Made by a program: the position numbers and the translations under genes
Assembly (NCBI GenBank): GCA_001557035.1
Contig: LSKJ01000198.1
Coordinates: 1 to 16,787 of the forward strand
Direction: 5' to 3'
DNA length: 16,787 nucleotides
Source of the DNA: Rhodospirillaceae bacterium CCH5-H10
Lineage (GTDB): Bacteria; Pseudomonadota; Alphaproteobacteria; Reyranellales; Reyranellaceae
The notes under the pieces: generated by a model
Databases searched by the model: none
Told to the model about the DNA's origin: nothing
Seen by the model: only the letters and a program-made list of their open reading frames with translations
In this document: piece by piece, positions 6,645-15,400 of the stretch
Numbering within the stretch: the first letter of the stretch is position 1
How the letters are laid out: every line of letters starts with the position of its first letter

Positions 6645-7790
6645 CTATTCGAAGACGACGTCCATCCCGGCTTTCTGGAGAGCGGCGCCACGGGCCTTCA
6701 GCCAGCCCTCCGCGAAGGCCTTGTCATCCGACGGTGCGCCGGTCGCGTAGGCCTTCCAGGCATCGATCATGACCTGCTGGCGCTTCACCAGGTTGTCGTT
6801 GTGCTTCTGCGCCGCGTCCGTCCACACGCCCTTCTCCTTGAAGGCGCGGATGGTGCCGTCGTGATAGGGCACGACCCAGGTCAGGTTCTGCAACGACAGC
6901 GCCATGCCCTCGGCCCCCGGCGCGCCGCCCTTGTAGGCGTCGAACGTGTCGATCATCGCCTTGGTGATCGCGTAGATCGTGTCGGCGGAACGGTCGGCGT
7001 AGGTCATGAAGATCGGATAGGCATAGCCCGCCATCTCGACCGGCGTTTGCGGCGAGAGGCCGCCGGCGCCGCAGGTCGCCTTCACGGGCACGAAATAGGG
7101 TGCCTTCTTGTGGACGCGGGCCCAGCCTTCCTTGTCGGTGGCCGGCATCGGCGGAAACATGATGCCGCGTGGGGAGTTGTCCGCCTCCTTCGACTGGCCC
7201 GAGATCGTCGAGGTCAGGACGGCGTCGACCTCGTTGTTGATGAGGCCCTTCCACATGGCGTTGTTCGAGGAGAACTGCACCGGCGTCATGTCCTTCTCGG
7301 TCAGGCCGCCGAAGCCGATCAGGGCGATGACACCCTGGCTCAGGGCAGGCGAGCCGACCACGATGCCGAGGCGCTTGCCCTTGAGATCCTTGACCTCCTT
7401 GACGCCGGTATCCTTGGCCACCGCGAGGCCGAGCCCGTTGCACGCCGTTGCCGCCATGATCAGGCGGGTGGCCTGCGGTCCCCAGCTTTTGGTGCCGAAC
7501 TCGAAAACGCCTTCCTGCGCAAAGTAGGTGCCGATCCCCATCTGCGAGATGACGGCACGGTTCGCCTTCACCGGCGACAGGCGTCCGGTGTCGTTGCCCG
7601 ATGGCAGGACGCGGACGTCGGTGCCGAGTACGTTCTTGAACTGCTGGCCGATCGCGACCGCGATGTTGAAGCCGGAAGAGCCGGTATCGTAGGCGGTCCA
7701 GGACATCTCTTTCGGAAAGGCCTGGCCGAAAGCCGGGAAAGCGACGAGCAACGCCAATGCGGCGCCCGTTGCGACGGTGCGTCGATACAT
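6645..7790 (-). CDS. TAXI-family TRAP transporter periplasmic solute-binding protein
   Basis: The 381-residue protein begins with a Sec signal peptide (MYRR, a hydrophobic stretch, likely cleavage after GQA at residue 24). The mature part has the TAXI pattern: WTAYDTGSSGFNIAVAIGQ near the N-terminus, the LPSGNDTGRLSPVKANRA segment, ALSQGVIALIGFGG, and a C-terminal FAEGWLKARGAA helix. It would deliver substrate to the adjacent permease. The start is supported by a strong GGGAGGAC site six bases before the ATG. It is the first gene of the operon and is transcribed divergently from the Cache-HAMP gene across a 286-bp region. TAXI ligands are often glutamate or dicarboxylates, but the length and divergence here do not permit a substrate call. 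Confidence 0.93.
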   Translation of the reverse strand: MYRRTVATGAALALLVAFPAFGQAFPKEMSWTAYDTGSSGFNIAVAIGQQFKNVLGTDVRVLPSGNDTGRLSPVKANRAVISQMGIGTYFAQEGVFEFGTKSWGPQATRLIMAATACNGLGLAVAKDTGVKEVKDLKGKRLGIVVGSPALSQGVIALIGFGGLTEKDMTPVQFSSNNAMWKGLINNEVDAVLTSTISGQSKEADNSPRGIMFPPMPATDKEGWARVHKKAPYFVPVKATCGAGGLSPQTPVEMAGYAYPIFMTYADRSADTIYAITKAMIDTFDAYKGGAPGAEGMALSLQNLTWVVPYHDGTIRAFKEKGVWTDAAQKHNDNLVKRQQVMIDAWKAYATGAPSDDKAFAEGWLKARGAALQKAGMDVVFE

Positions 7791-7846
7791 GAAGTCCTCC
7801 CTGGATACGGCGTCCTGTTTTTATGACGTCCGATTGCTGGGTATGT

Positions 7847-7877
7847 TGCCGGGTCGGCAGTCGCTATTCAACCGGCA
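7847..7877. promoter_or_regulatory. Inverted repeat upstream of the TAXI operon, possible operator
   Basis: TGCCGG (7847-7852) and CCGGCA (7872-7877) form a perfect six-base inverted repeat with a 19-base spacer, 57-87 bases ahead of the solute-binding protein ATG. The size and position would suit a dimeric regulator, but short GC-rich repeats arise by chance in this genome. No regulator gene is visible in the window. Confidence 0.22.
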
Positions 7878-7980
7878 TTCCCGGGATGACCCCTTTAACG
7901 GAGCAATACCCGTCGCTTCTGCAAAGGTCGGGAAGAAGCCGCAGGTGACCGACGGCGCTTTGCCGCCACTGATTCAATAC

Positions 7981-7996
7981 TGGCATTTCATCTGCA
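7981..7996 (+). promoter_or_regulatory. Candidate sigma-54 promoter for the Cache-HAMP/HlyD/GT2 operon
   Basis: TGGCATTTCATCTGCA carries the invariant GG (7982-7983) and GC (7994-7995) separated by exactly 10 bases, and matches 9 of 12 defined positions of TGGCACG-N4-TTGCA. Transcription would begin near 8007, about 70 bases before the first gene's start. No enhancer-binding site or sigma-54 activator gene is seen in the window. Confidence 0.4.
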
Positions 7997-8076
7997 AATT
8001 AGGGGTCGATTTATCCCGCCTCGTTCCCTGCGCAACGTGGTGTACCGTGTCCTGCACAACAGCAGATGGGTGAACG

Positions 8077-9180
8077 TTGTCGTCTTATCCTTTCCTCGGG
8101 CTTCGCGGTCTGATCGTCTTGTGCATGATGGTCATCGCGCTTCTGCCTTCGGTGATCGTCCTGCCGATGTTGGCGAATCTGTCGCGCTCCATCACCCAGA
8201 GACAGGCTACCGCGACGTTGCAGACCACGGCGGAGGCGGTGTCGGCACAACTGTCGCGCGGTCTCCTCGATCAGTGGAACGAAGTGAAGCGGCTGGCCGA
8301 ATTCGCGGCGCAGGGCGATTCGCGCGAAACGATGCGCTTGAGACTCGACACTATAGTCGCGACGGACCAGCAGTATGCGTGGGTTGGGCTGGCAGATCCG
8401 GCGGGTGCCGTTATCGTCGCCTCAGGGGGCGTGCTCGACGGTGTCTCGGTATCCGAGCGCCCCTGGTTCAAGGCCGGCCTGACCGGAGCTTTCGCGGGCG
8501 ACGTTCACGACGCCCTTCTGCTGCAAAAGTTCGTGGCTCCCAATGCGAAGGAGCCTCTTCGCCTGATCGACTTTGCCCTCCCGGTAAAGCGCAGCGACGG
8601 AGTGCCGATTGGCGTGCTCGGCGCGCACGTCCGCTGGGAGGCAGTCCGCGAGATGTTCCGCATGCCTCGGGCGGGCGGGTCGATCGAGTTGCTTCTGCTC
8701 TCGGGAGAGGGAACGGTCCTGGTCGGTCCGGCCTCGCTCGAGGGAAAGAAGTTGCCGGCGTCGTTCGCTCTTGCCGCAGGCCAGGGGATCGGGCGCTCCG
8801 GCGTGGAAACCTGGCCCGATGGCCGGACCTATCTCACGAGCGTCCTGCCGGCAGTCGGAAGCGGCGACATACCGAGCTTCGGCTGGAGTCTCGTGGCGCG
8901 ACAGCCAACGGAACTAGCGCTCGTCGACACCTATGCCGCCGCCTCCCGGATGCTGCCCGTCGTCGCGCTCTGCGGCGTTCTCATCGTTGCCGTCACCGTA
9001 GGCTTCGCCTGGTGGATTGCGCGCCCGCTGTCGCGTTTGGCGATGGCCGCGGACCAGCTGAGCCAGGGAGCCACCGATGCGCCTGTTCCGCATGAACGCT
9101 CCTATCGGGAGGTGGCCATTCTTTCGGATGCGCTCGCCCGCCTCGATACGAGGACTTCAGATACGGCAGGCAGGCGATGA
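8077..9180 (+). CDS. Double-Cache sensor membrane protein ending at HAMP, no output domain
   Basis: The 367-residue protein has an N-terminal membrane helix (about 9-33), a periplasmic dCache-like sensor (about 35-285, with the family pattern RPWFKAGLTGAFAGDVHDAL at 128-147 and a second PAS-like half around 200-270), a second helix (about 293-314) and a HAMP segment (about 315-358, ARPLSRLAMAADQLSQG). It then stops, with no kinase, GGDEF, EAL or methyl-accepting part. The stop overlaps the HlyD start (ATGA), so it looks intact rather than truncated. The start is taken as the TTG at 8077: an in-frame stop lies six bases upstream, and later starts would break the first helix. Cache domains bind small ligands such as organic acids or amino acids. 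An orphan Cache-HAMP could signal by direct contact with the synthase complex, which is inference. Confidence 0.82.
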   Translation: MSSYPFLGLRGLIVLCMMVIALLPSVIVLPMLANLSRSITQRQATATLQTTAEAVSAQLSRGLLDQWNEVKRLAEFAAQGDSRETMRLRLDTIVATDQQYAWVGLADPAGAVIVASGGVLDGVSVSERPWFKAGLTGAFAGDVHDALLLQKFVAPNAKEPLRLIDFALPVKRSDGVPIGVLGAHVRWEAVREMFRMPRAGGSIELLLLSGEGTVLVGPASLEGKKLPASFALAAGQGIGRSGVETWPDGRTYLTSVLPAVGSGDIPSFGWSLVARQPTELALVDTYAAASRMLPVVALCGVLIVAVTVGFAWWIARPLSRLAMAADQLSQGATDAPVPHERSYREVAILSDALARLDTRTSDTAGRR

Positions 9181-10391
9181 ACCGGCGAGTCCTGCGGTTC
9201 GCAATCGGCGCGGTCATCATCGTCGTTGCGTTGTTCGTGATCATCGGCGAGCAAATGGCCGGTGTCAGCTCGAATGCCGTCGTAAACGCCCAGGTCTTGA
9301 TTCTCCGGGCACCAATCGACGGGGAAGTGAATCTCCAGGTCAAGGCACTGGGCACTCGCGTGACGCCGAACCAACCTCTTGCCACCTTGAGCGACCCGCG
9401 ACCGGATGATCTCCGTCTTGTGGATCTTCAACGGGAGCTCCGCCGCGTCAGTATCGATCTCGAACGCCTGCAGGCGCTGGTGCAGCAGCTTCAGCCCCTG
9501 CGCGAGGCCTTTGCAAAGCAGGCTGCCGACTATGCAAAGGGCCGCGTCAGCCAGCTCGAGACGCGCCTTGGCGAGGCCAACGCCACCCTCGATGCAGTTC
9601 AGGCACGCCTGCGCGATTCGGAGGCCTCTTTCCGCCGCGCCTCTGAACTGGGTCGGACGGGGACCGTGAGTGGCGCCGAACAATCCCGTACGCGGGCCGC
9701 CTTCGAAGTGTCGGGACAGGATGTCGAGGCCGCTCGACATCGCATCGAGTACCTCAAGATCGAGCTGGCTGCGGCCCGCAACGGAACGTTCCTCGGCGAT
9801 TCATATAACGACACGCCCTATTCGCAGCAGCGCCTGCGTGAGACCGAGCAGAAACTGAGCGAACTCGAGACCGAGATTCGGGAGCGGACCGAGCGCGTGA
9901 AGGTCTTGACGGAGCAAGTGGCGGAGGAGCGCGTGCGTGCGGGCCGCTTCCGAGAGGCGCGCATCCTGTCGCCAACCACGGGTATCCTCTGGGAGCTTAT
10001 GTCAGGTGGCGGCGAGTATGTCCGGCGGGCGCAGGATGTGATGCGGATCGTCGATTGCACCACCACGATCGTCACGGCGAGTGTGCGGGAGTCGCTGTAT
10101 AATCGTCTGCAAGTCGGCGATCCGGTGCAGTTCCGGCTGTTGGGCGACACACAGGTCTACGATGGCGTGATCGCGCGTCTGGCTGGCTCCGGGGCGCAGA
10201 CCATCTATCGCAGCCTGGCGATCGGCCCGAGCCAGGAGCATCTCAAGCGCTTCGATGTGGCGATATCTTCGCCAGCCCTGGCCTCCGATCCGAAGACGAA
10301 CTGCGCCGTCGGCCGGACGGGCAGGGTGGTCTTCTCGTCCCGGCCGCTCGACTTCTGGCGGAGGCTGCTGGCTGAAATCGGACTTGGGTGA
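9177..10391 (+). CDS. HlyD-like membrane fusion protein, BgsB-like exopolysaccharide export partner
   Basis: The 404-residue protein has one N-terminal membrane helix (about 7-25), a lipoyl-like half motif (LRAPIDGEVNLQVKALGTRV), a long coiled coil (about residues 78-265) and the returning half (ARILSPTTGILWELMSGGGEYV) followed by beta-barrel strands (about 300-390). This is the periplasmic adaptor architecture of HlyD/Alg44-type proteins. No ABC transporter or TolC homologue is adjacent. Instead the next gene, 15 bp on, is a GT2 polysaccharide synthase, so the adaptor most likely serves glycan export. That pairing matches BgsB-BgsA of Sinorhizobium meliloti. Its ATG overlaps the Cache-HAMP stop by four bases. 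Confidence 0.87.
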   Translation: MNRRVLRFAIGAVIIVVALFVIIGEQMAGVSSNAVVNAQVLILRAPIDGEVNLQVKALGTRVTPNQPLATLSDPRPDDLRLVDLQRELRRVSIDLERLQALVQQLQPLREAFAKQAADYAKGRVSQLETRLGEANATLDAVQARLRDSEASFRRASELGRTGTVSGAEQSRTRAAFEVSGQDVEAARHRIEYLKIELAAARNGTFLGDSYNDTPYSQQRLRETEQKLSELETEIRERTERVKVLTEQVAEERVRAGRFREARILSPTTGILWELMSGGGEYVRRAQDVMRIVDCTTTIVTASVRESLYNRLQVGDPVQFRLLGDTQVYDGVIARLAGSGAQTIYRSLAIGPSQEHLKRFDVAISSPALASDPKTNCAVGRTGRVVFSSRPLDFWRRLLAEIGLG

Positions 10392-10406
10392 CGATGAGGC
10401 GCCGCC

Positions 10407-12380
10407 GTGTTCGCCCTTGACGATATCGTTGTCAGCCTGGGCCCCGCGCTGCTGGCACTCGGGGTGGCGATGGCGGTGCTGCCGATGTTCCGGCCGGATA
10501 CCCAGCCGGTGCGCATCCTCGTCTTCGCAACGGTGATTCTGCTGGGATGGCGGTACATCATCTGGCGTTTCGACGAAACCATCCCGGAATTCGACTTCTC
10601 GATCGACGCATGGGTCGCGTGGCTGTTCTTCGCGCTCGAAGCGATGACGCTGGTCTCGAGCACCATATCCGCGGTCATCATGTCACGGACGCTGGACCGT
10701 CGCCGCGAAGCCGATGCGCATTTGTCCTGGTGGGGAAAGGCCGCGCCACCGCGCGTCGACATCCTGATTGCAACTTACAACGAGGAAGCGTCGATCCTGG
10801 AGCGCACGATTGTCGGTGCAATGGCGTCGAACTACCCAGCGCTGCGGGTCCGCGTGCTCGACGACAAGCGCCGGCCCTGGCTGCGCGAGATGTGCGAGCG
10901 GCTTGGCGTTCACTATCATACGCGGCCGGACAACAATCACGCCAAGGCCGGAAACATAAACGCGTGCCTGGCGACGCTCAGGGCGCTGCCCGATCCGCCG
11001 GACTTCATCTCCATTCTCGACGCCGACTTCGTTCCTCACGTGGACTTTGTCCCGCGGGCACTTGCTCTTTTTCACGATCCGACCGTGGGGCTGGTCCAGA
11101 CACCGCAGCATTTCTTCAATCCGGATCCGATCCAGCACAATCTCGGGATAGACAAGTCATATCCCGACGAGCAGCGCTTCTTCTTCGACCACCTTCAGGC
11201 CTGTCGCGATGCCTGGGGTATCGCATTCTGCTGTGGCACGTCTTCGATGATGCGATGGAAGGGCATCGAGGCCATAGGCGGATTTCCGACTGACAGCGTC
11301 ACCGAGGACTTTCTGATAACCCTGCGCCTGCAGGAGGCCGGCTGGAGAACGGTGTACCTCAACGAGCCGCTCACGGAGGGGCTCGCCCCCGAGGGTGTCG
11401 TGGAGTACGTCGTGCAGCGCACGCGCTGGTGTCTTGGCCTGATCCAGATCGTGCGGGGGCCTTCGGGGCCATTCACCCGGAACAGGCTGCGACCGATCGA
11501 TCGTCTCAGCCTGACCGACGCGTTTCTCTTCTGGTCGACGACTTACGTCTTCCGCCTGGCATGCCTGCTGGTACCGCTTCTCTACTGGTACACGGGCATA
11601 ACCGCCGTGAACGCGCCTCTTTCGGGCATTCTGGTCTACTTTGGTCCCTTCTACATTTTCTCCATGGCGGCCCTGCGCTGGATCTCCGGCGGCGTGATGC
11701 TGCCGGTCCTTCAGGATGTGAGTCAGGTCATCGGGGCCGAGCAGATGGTTCGGGCCGTCTGGACAGGATTGGTCCGGCCTCACGGACAGCCTTTCAAGGT
11801 CACCGACAAGGGCGGCGACCGGACGAAGACCATCGTTCAATGGGGACTGCTCAGGCCGCTCGCGATCGTATTCGTCCTGACACTGGTTGGTGTTTTCTTC
11901 ACGAGCGCTACCGACATCGAGTTCGAGCGCGATGCAGGGGACGGCAAGTGGGTCGTGCTTTTCTGGACGATCTACAATCTTGCGGTTCTCCTGGTTGCCA
12001 TGGCCGTCTGTATCGAGATTCCCCGGGCCGGCACGGTCCCGTCGATCGCCCCCGAGCGGGCCAGGCTCCGGCTTGCGGACGGCGAGGCTTCCGCCTGGCT
12101 CGTGCGACTGACGCCGCTCGAGGCCTGGATACGCGGCGGACCGAAGGTCAAGGAAGGGATGACGCTGGGGATCGAGATCGACGGCATCGGCGTCGTCGCG
12201 GCGAAAGTCGCGCATATCCGCTCTCGCGGCGCCGTCATCGCGCTCCAGCCGAGCGAGGTTCAGCGTCAACGCATCGTCGCCAAACTGCATACGAAGGCTG
12301 GCAAACACGGTACTTTGCGTATCGATGTGGGCGGCATTGCCAGCGGCTTCTGGCGCCGAATGGTCCGGCCGATCCCATAA
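10407..12380 (+). CDS. Membrane GT2 beta-glycan synthase, BgsA/cellulose-synthase-like
   Basis: The 657-residue processive glycosyltransferase is flanked by membrane helices (about 10-27, 36-52, 68-92 before; 370-395, 405-425, 483-500, 515-537 after). Catalytic motifs: LDD (151-153), DAD (205-207), FCCGTSS (274-280), TED (299-301) and QRTRW (337-341, QxxRW). FKVTDK (463-468) matches the FxVTxK gating-loop motif of BcsA. After LDD there is Lys where BcsA has Gly. The C-terminal cytosolic part (about 550-657) sits where PilZ would be: RARLR (551-555) could be an RxxxR motif, but the D/NxSxxG half reads TPLEAWIR and is lost. BgsA of S. meliloti makes mixed-linkage (1-3)(1-4)-beta-glucan, also with HlyD and a non-PilZ c-di-GMP-responsive tail. 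Curdlan- or cellulose-like products are alternatives. The start is a GTG with GAGG about eight bases ahead. Confidence 0.88.
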   Translation: MFALDDIVVSLGPALLALGVAMAVLPMFRPDTQPVRILVFATVILLGWRYIIWRFDETIPEFDFSIDAWVAWLFFALEAMTLVSSTISAVIMSRTLDRRREADAHLSWWGKAAPPRVDILIATYNEEASILERTIVGAMASNYPALRVRVLDDKRRPWLREMCERLGVHYHTRPDNNHAKAGNINACLATLRALPDPPDFISILDADFVPHVDFVPRALALFHDPTVGLVQTPQHFFNPDPIQHNLGIDKSYPDEQRFFFDHLQACRDAWGIAFCCGTSSMMRWKGIEAIGGFPTDSVTEDFLITLRLQEAGWRTVYLNEPLTEGLAPEGVVEYVVQRTRWCLGLIQIVRGPSGPFTRNRLRPIDRLSLTDAFLFWSTTYVFRLACLLVPLLYWYTGITAVNAPLSGILVYFGPFYIFSMAALRWISGGVMLPVLQDVSQVIGAEQMVRAVWTGLVRPHGQPFKVTDKGGDRTKTIVQWGLLRPLAIVFVLTLVGVFFTSATDIEFERDAGDGKWVVLFWTIYNLAVLLVAMAVCIEIPRAGTVPSIAPERARLRLADGEASAWLVRLTPLEAWIRGGPKVKEGMTLGIEIDGIGVVAAKVAHIRSRGAVIALQPSEVQRQRIVAKLHTKAGKHGTLRIDVGGIASGFWRRMVRPIP

Positions 12381-12443
12381 GCCGCTGGAAGCAGTTGTTC
12401 AGAACATCCACATCGCTTTGGAGGTCTCGAATACGGCGCCGCC
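12381..12443. other. 63-bp gap between convergent genes
   Basis: The GT2 synthase and the sedolisin gene end tail to tail. The gap holds a GGCGCC palindrome but no GC stem followed by a T-run on either strand, so no intrinsic terminator can be called. Confidence 0.45.
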
Positions 12444-15400
12444 TCAAGCCGCGCCGACCAGGTATCCGCTGCCATACGCGCTGGTGAAATCGAGTTGCAC
12501 GACGAGGTCGTTGAAGTCGAAATCGCCTCCACCCTGTCCGGCTTCCCAGCCCCACGTATTCATTCCGTAGTTCCAGAGGTGGCCTACCTGCTGACCGGCG
12601 ACCGTTTCGTTGGCCTGGGAGAAGGCCCAGTAGGTATTGCCCGTCGTGAGGTTCTGCAGCTCCATGGCGATGATGTCGCCCTGCTGCACGTCGATGGTCG
12701 CTTCCTGGTAGCCACCATAGCCGGGTCCGCTCAACCACGTCTGAGCGGGGCCGCCGCCGAGCGGGGAGACGGTGTACGCGGTGCTCGCGGCGGCAGCCGC
12801 ATAGTTGGCGTCCCCTGGCGCCACGCCTCCAACGGTGCCGACATAGTCGTCGACCTTGTAGAAGCGGACGGCCAGGCTGTCGGTGTCGGCTTGCCGCAGG
12901 CGCACGATCGTCGTGCCGGTTGGCGACGGATCGTCGATCGGGGCAACGACCGTCTCGGCGACCGCGACCGGCCGGGCCAGCCGGACTGAGTTGCCGTCGG
13001 CGGTCTGGAAATCGATGAATCCAAAGTCGCTCGTTAGCAGCCCCGTCGCTCCGGAGGCGACGCTGCCATTGATCGCCACCGAAAGCGCATCGCCGGCGTC
13101 GACCGTCAGCTGGCCGAGCGTGCCCTGGGACTGCTGGTCGAAGAGCGTCACCAAAGCGTCGTCGAACGACTCCTGCGCGACCTGGCCTGCAAAGCGGGAC
13201 GTCCAGGCATAGGAATCGCTGGCGTGGCTGGTGAAGCCCAGAATGTCTCCGCCAGCGTTGACGGACACAGTGCCGGCGGCGTTGGGAAAGGTCGTCTGCA
13301 CCAGCAGGGTCTGATGGACGCCGCTCTCCCACGCGCCGTTGTGCAGGTCCGCGATGTCGGGCGAGTCGGAATAGTTCAGTTGCGCCTGGGCGATGGCGGT
13401 GAGGGCGCGCGCCAGCAGCAGCCCGTTGGGCGAGCCGAGGCCGGAGGCGAGATCGTAGCCGGAGCCCGCCGCGTAGCCGGCGCCCGTCGGGGTGATGCTC
13501 TCGGGCGACCCGGAGCCGCCGGGAGGCATCGCCTCGTACACGTCGCCGCCCATCACGAACGACGAGGTGTCGTTGCCGATCGTCACGTCATTGAACGACG
13601 CCGGCGCGACCGCGGCGGCAATGTACAGGAGGTCGGTCATGTAGCCGAGATCGGGCAGATGCTGGTCGTGGAAGACGGCGTTGATCTGGACGGCGAGCGA
13701 CGCCCAGAGCGGCGTCGCGGCGCTGGTGCCGCCGTCGCCACGCGTCGGATCCGACGAAAGATCCGGTTGCGGGACCACATAGTCCATGTTGCCGCTCGCC
13801 AGCCCCGCAACGTCGGGCACGCCCCGTCCGGGTGCATGCGCCGCATCGGTCGTGACGGGTGGCAGGAAGGGCAGCAGCGCGTTCTGGTACCAGGGCGTGG
13901 GTTGGGTGTAGTCGACGCCGCCGTTGCCCGACTCGTTGCCGAGATAGCTGGGATCGAGCAGGCCGTCCGTGAGCTTGTAGCGGTTCCAGATCGCCTCGGA
14001 GAACCATTCCTGGTCGGTGGCGAGGCTCGGCATCACGGAAAGCCCGCCGGCGACGAGTTGCCAGAGGACCGCCTGGTCTCCTTCCAGCGCCGGCAGCACG
14101 TAGTTGGTGTAGGCGGAGTCGCCGCCATTCAGCGTCGGATCGGCTGCCGCCATGGCGCCGGTGCTGATCGACGTTCCGCCGACGATGATGCTGTATTCGC
14201 TGGCGCGCGAGTTGGCGGTGTTGGTGAGGCCGTTGCCGGTCGAATAGCTCGAACCACCGTCGCCGCTCGACTGGAACACGGTTATGTTGCGCAGCGCCGC
14301 ATCGACCATGAGTTCGCGCGCGGCCCACAGGAAGGGCGAGTCGGCGCCGGGCTGCGACGAGCCGAACCGGAAGGACGACGACACTACGGCGGCGTGGTCG
14401 GCATCGAAGAACGCCGACTGATAGGCGGTGTAGGCCGAGGAGGCCGCATTGTCCTGGGTTCCCGAGCCGGCATACAGGACGAGCGTGCTGGTCGGGTTGA
14501 TCGCCGTGGCCACGCCGACATCGAGCGCGCGTTCCGTGGTGTCGGTCGGTTGGGTTCCGCCGTTCTGCTGTCCCAGAACCCTGGCGCCGGTGGGCACGCC
14601 GATCGACGTGCGATATTCATCCAGCAGCGTGTCGAACGATCCCGCGCCGAATGTGTCGGCGCCCATGCCCGGTTCGATCAGTCCGATCTTGCCGGTCTGA
14701 ACGGACTGCCCGACGAGGGGGAAGTTGTAGAACGCGGCAATGTCCTGCGGGTTGTAGGCATTGGGCGCGCCGGCCGTATCGTTGCCGGCTCCCTGCCGCC
14801 CGTCCGTGAGTTCGACGCCTTGCGCCGTGCTGCCATCCGGCAGGACGCCAAGCGGCAGGTCGATCCCCGCGAGCTGAACGTCGCCGTAGTCGATGTCGAA
14901 CGACAGGCCCTTTACCGTGCCGAGATCCGCGACCTTCGAATTGAGTGCGAGGTTGCCCTTCCAGTAGATCGCGCCGCTGTCGCCGTCCCGGTAGAGCAGC
15001 TCCTGCCCGAACAGCTTCTCGAAATCGTTGGCCGAGAGCTTGACCCAGGCGGTGCGCGATTCGTGCCCGGATTCGTAGGCCGGATTGGTCGAAAGATGGA
15101 TGTCCAGCTCGGCCAGCGCGCCGATGAGGTCCTGGTACGATTCCTCGCTGGCGCCGTAGTAGCTGAACGGGTCGTCGCCCAGTGCGGCGAGCGCCTTCTG
15201 GCGCGTACCCCAGTCGGCTTGCAGCATGCTGGTCGGATCGTGCTCCCGCTCGAGCACGATGCCGACATTGATGTGACCCGCGAACGCCGTCGTACCGGTG
15301 GGCATGTAGCTCGGATCGGGATAGCCGGTGCCGAAATAGCTGTTGTAGTCGTAGAACGACCAGCCGTTGGGTTCGTCCGGCGCAAAGACGATATCGGATG

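Noticed and set aside
4888..6750. A 620-codon plus-strand open frame opposite the TRAP permease
   Set aside because: Rich in Glu, Asp, Gln, His and Arg with no domain, which is typical of the strand opposite a hydrophobic membrane protein. The minus frame carries clear TRAP signatures.
7930..7970. CGGC-GCTTT-GCCG small hairpin in the divergent intergenic region
   Set aside because: A four-base stem is too short to distinguish from chance in this GC-rich sequence, and no T-run follows.
9177..10391. HlyD-like protein as part of a type I secretion system for the RTX-like sedolisin
   Set aside because: No ABC transporter or TolC gene is present, the genes are convergent, and the HlyD gene is coupled to the Cache and GT2 genes instead.
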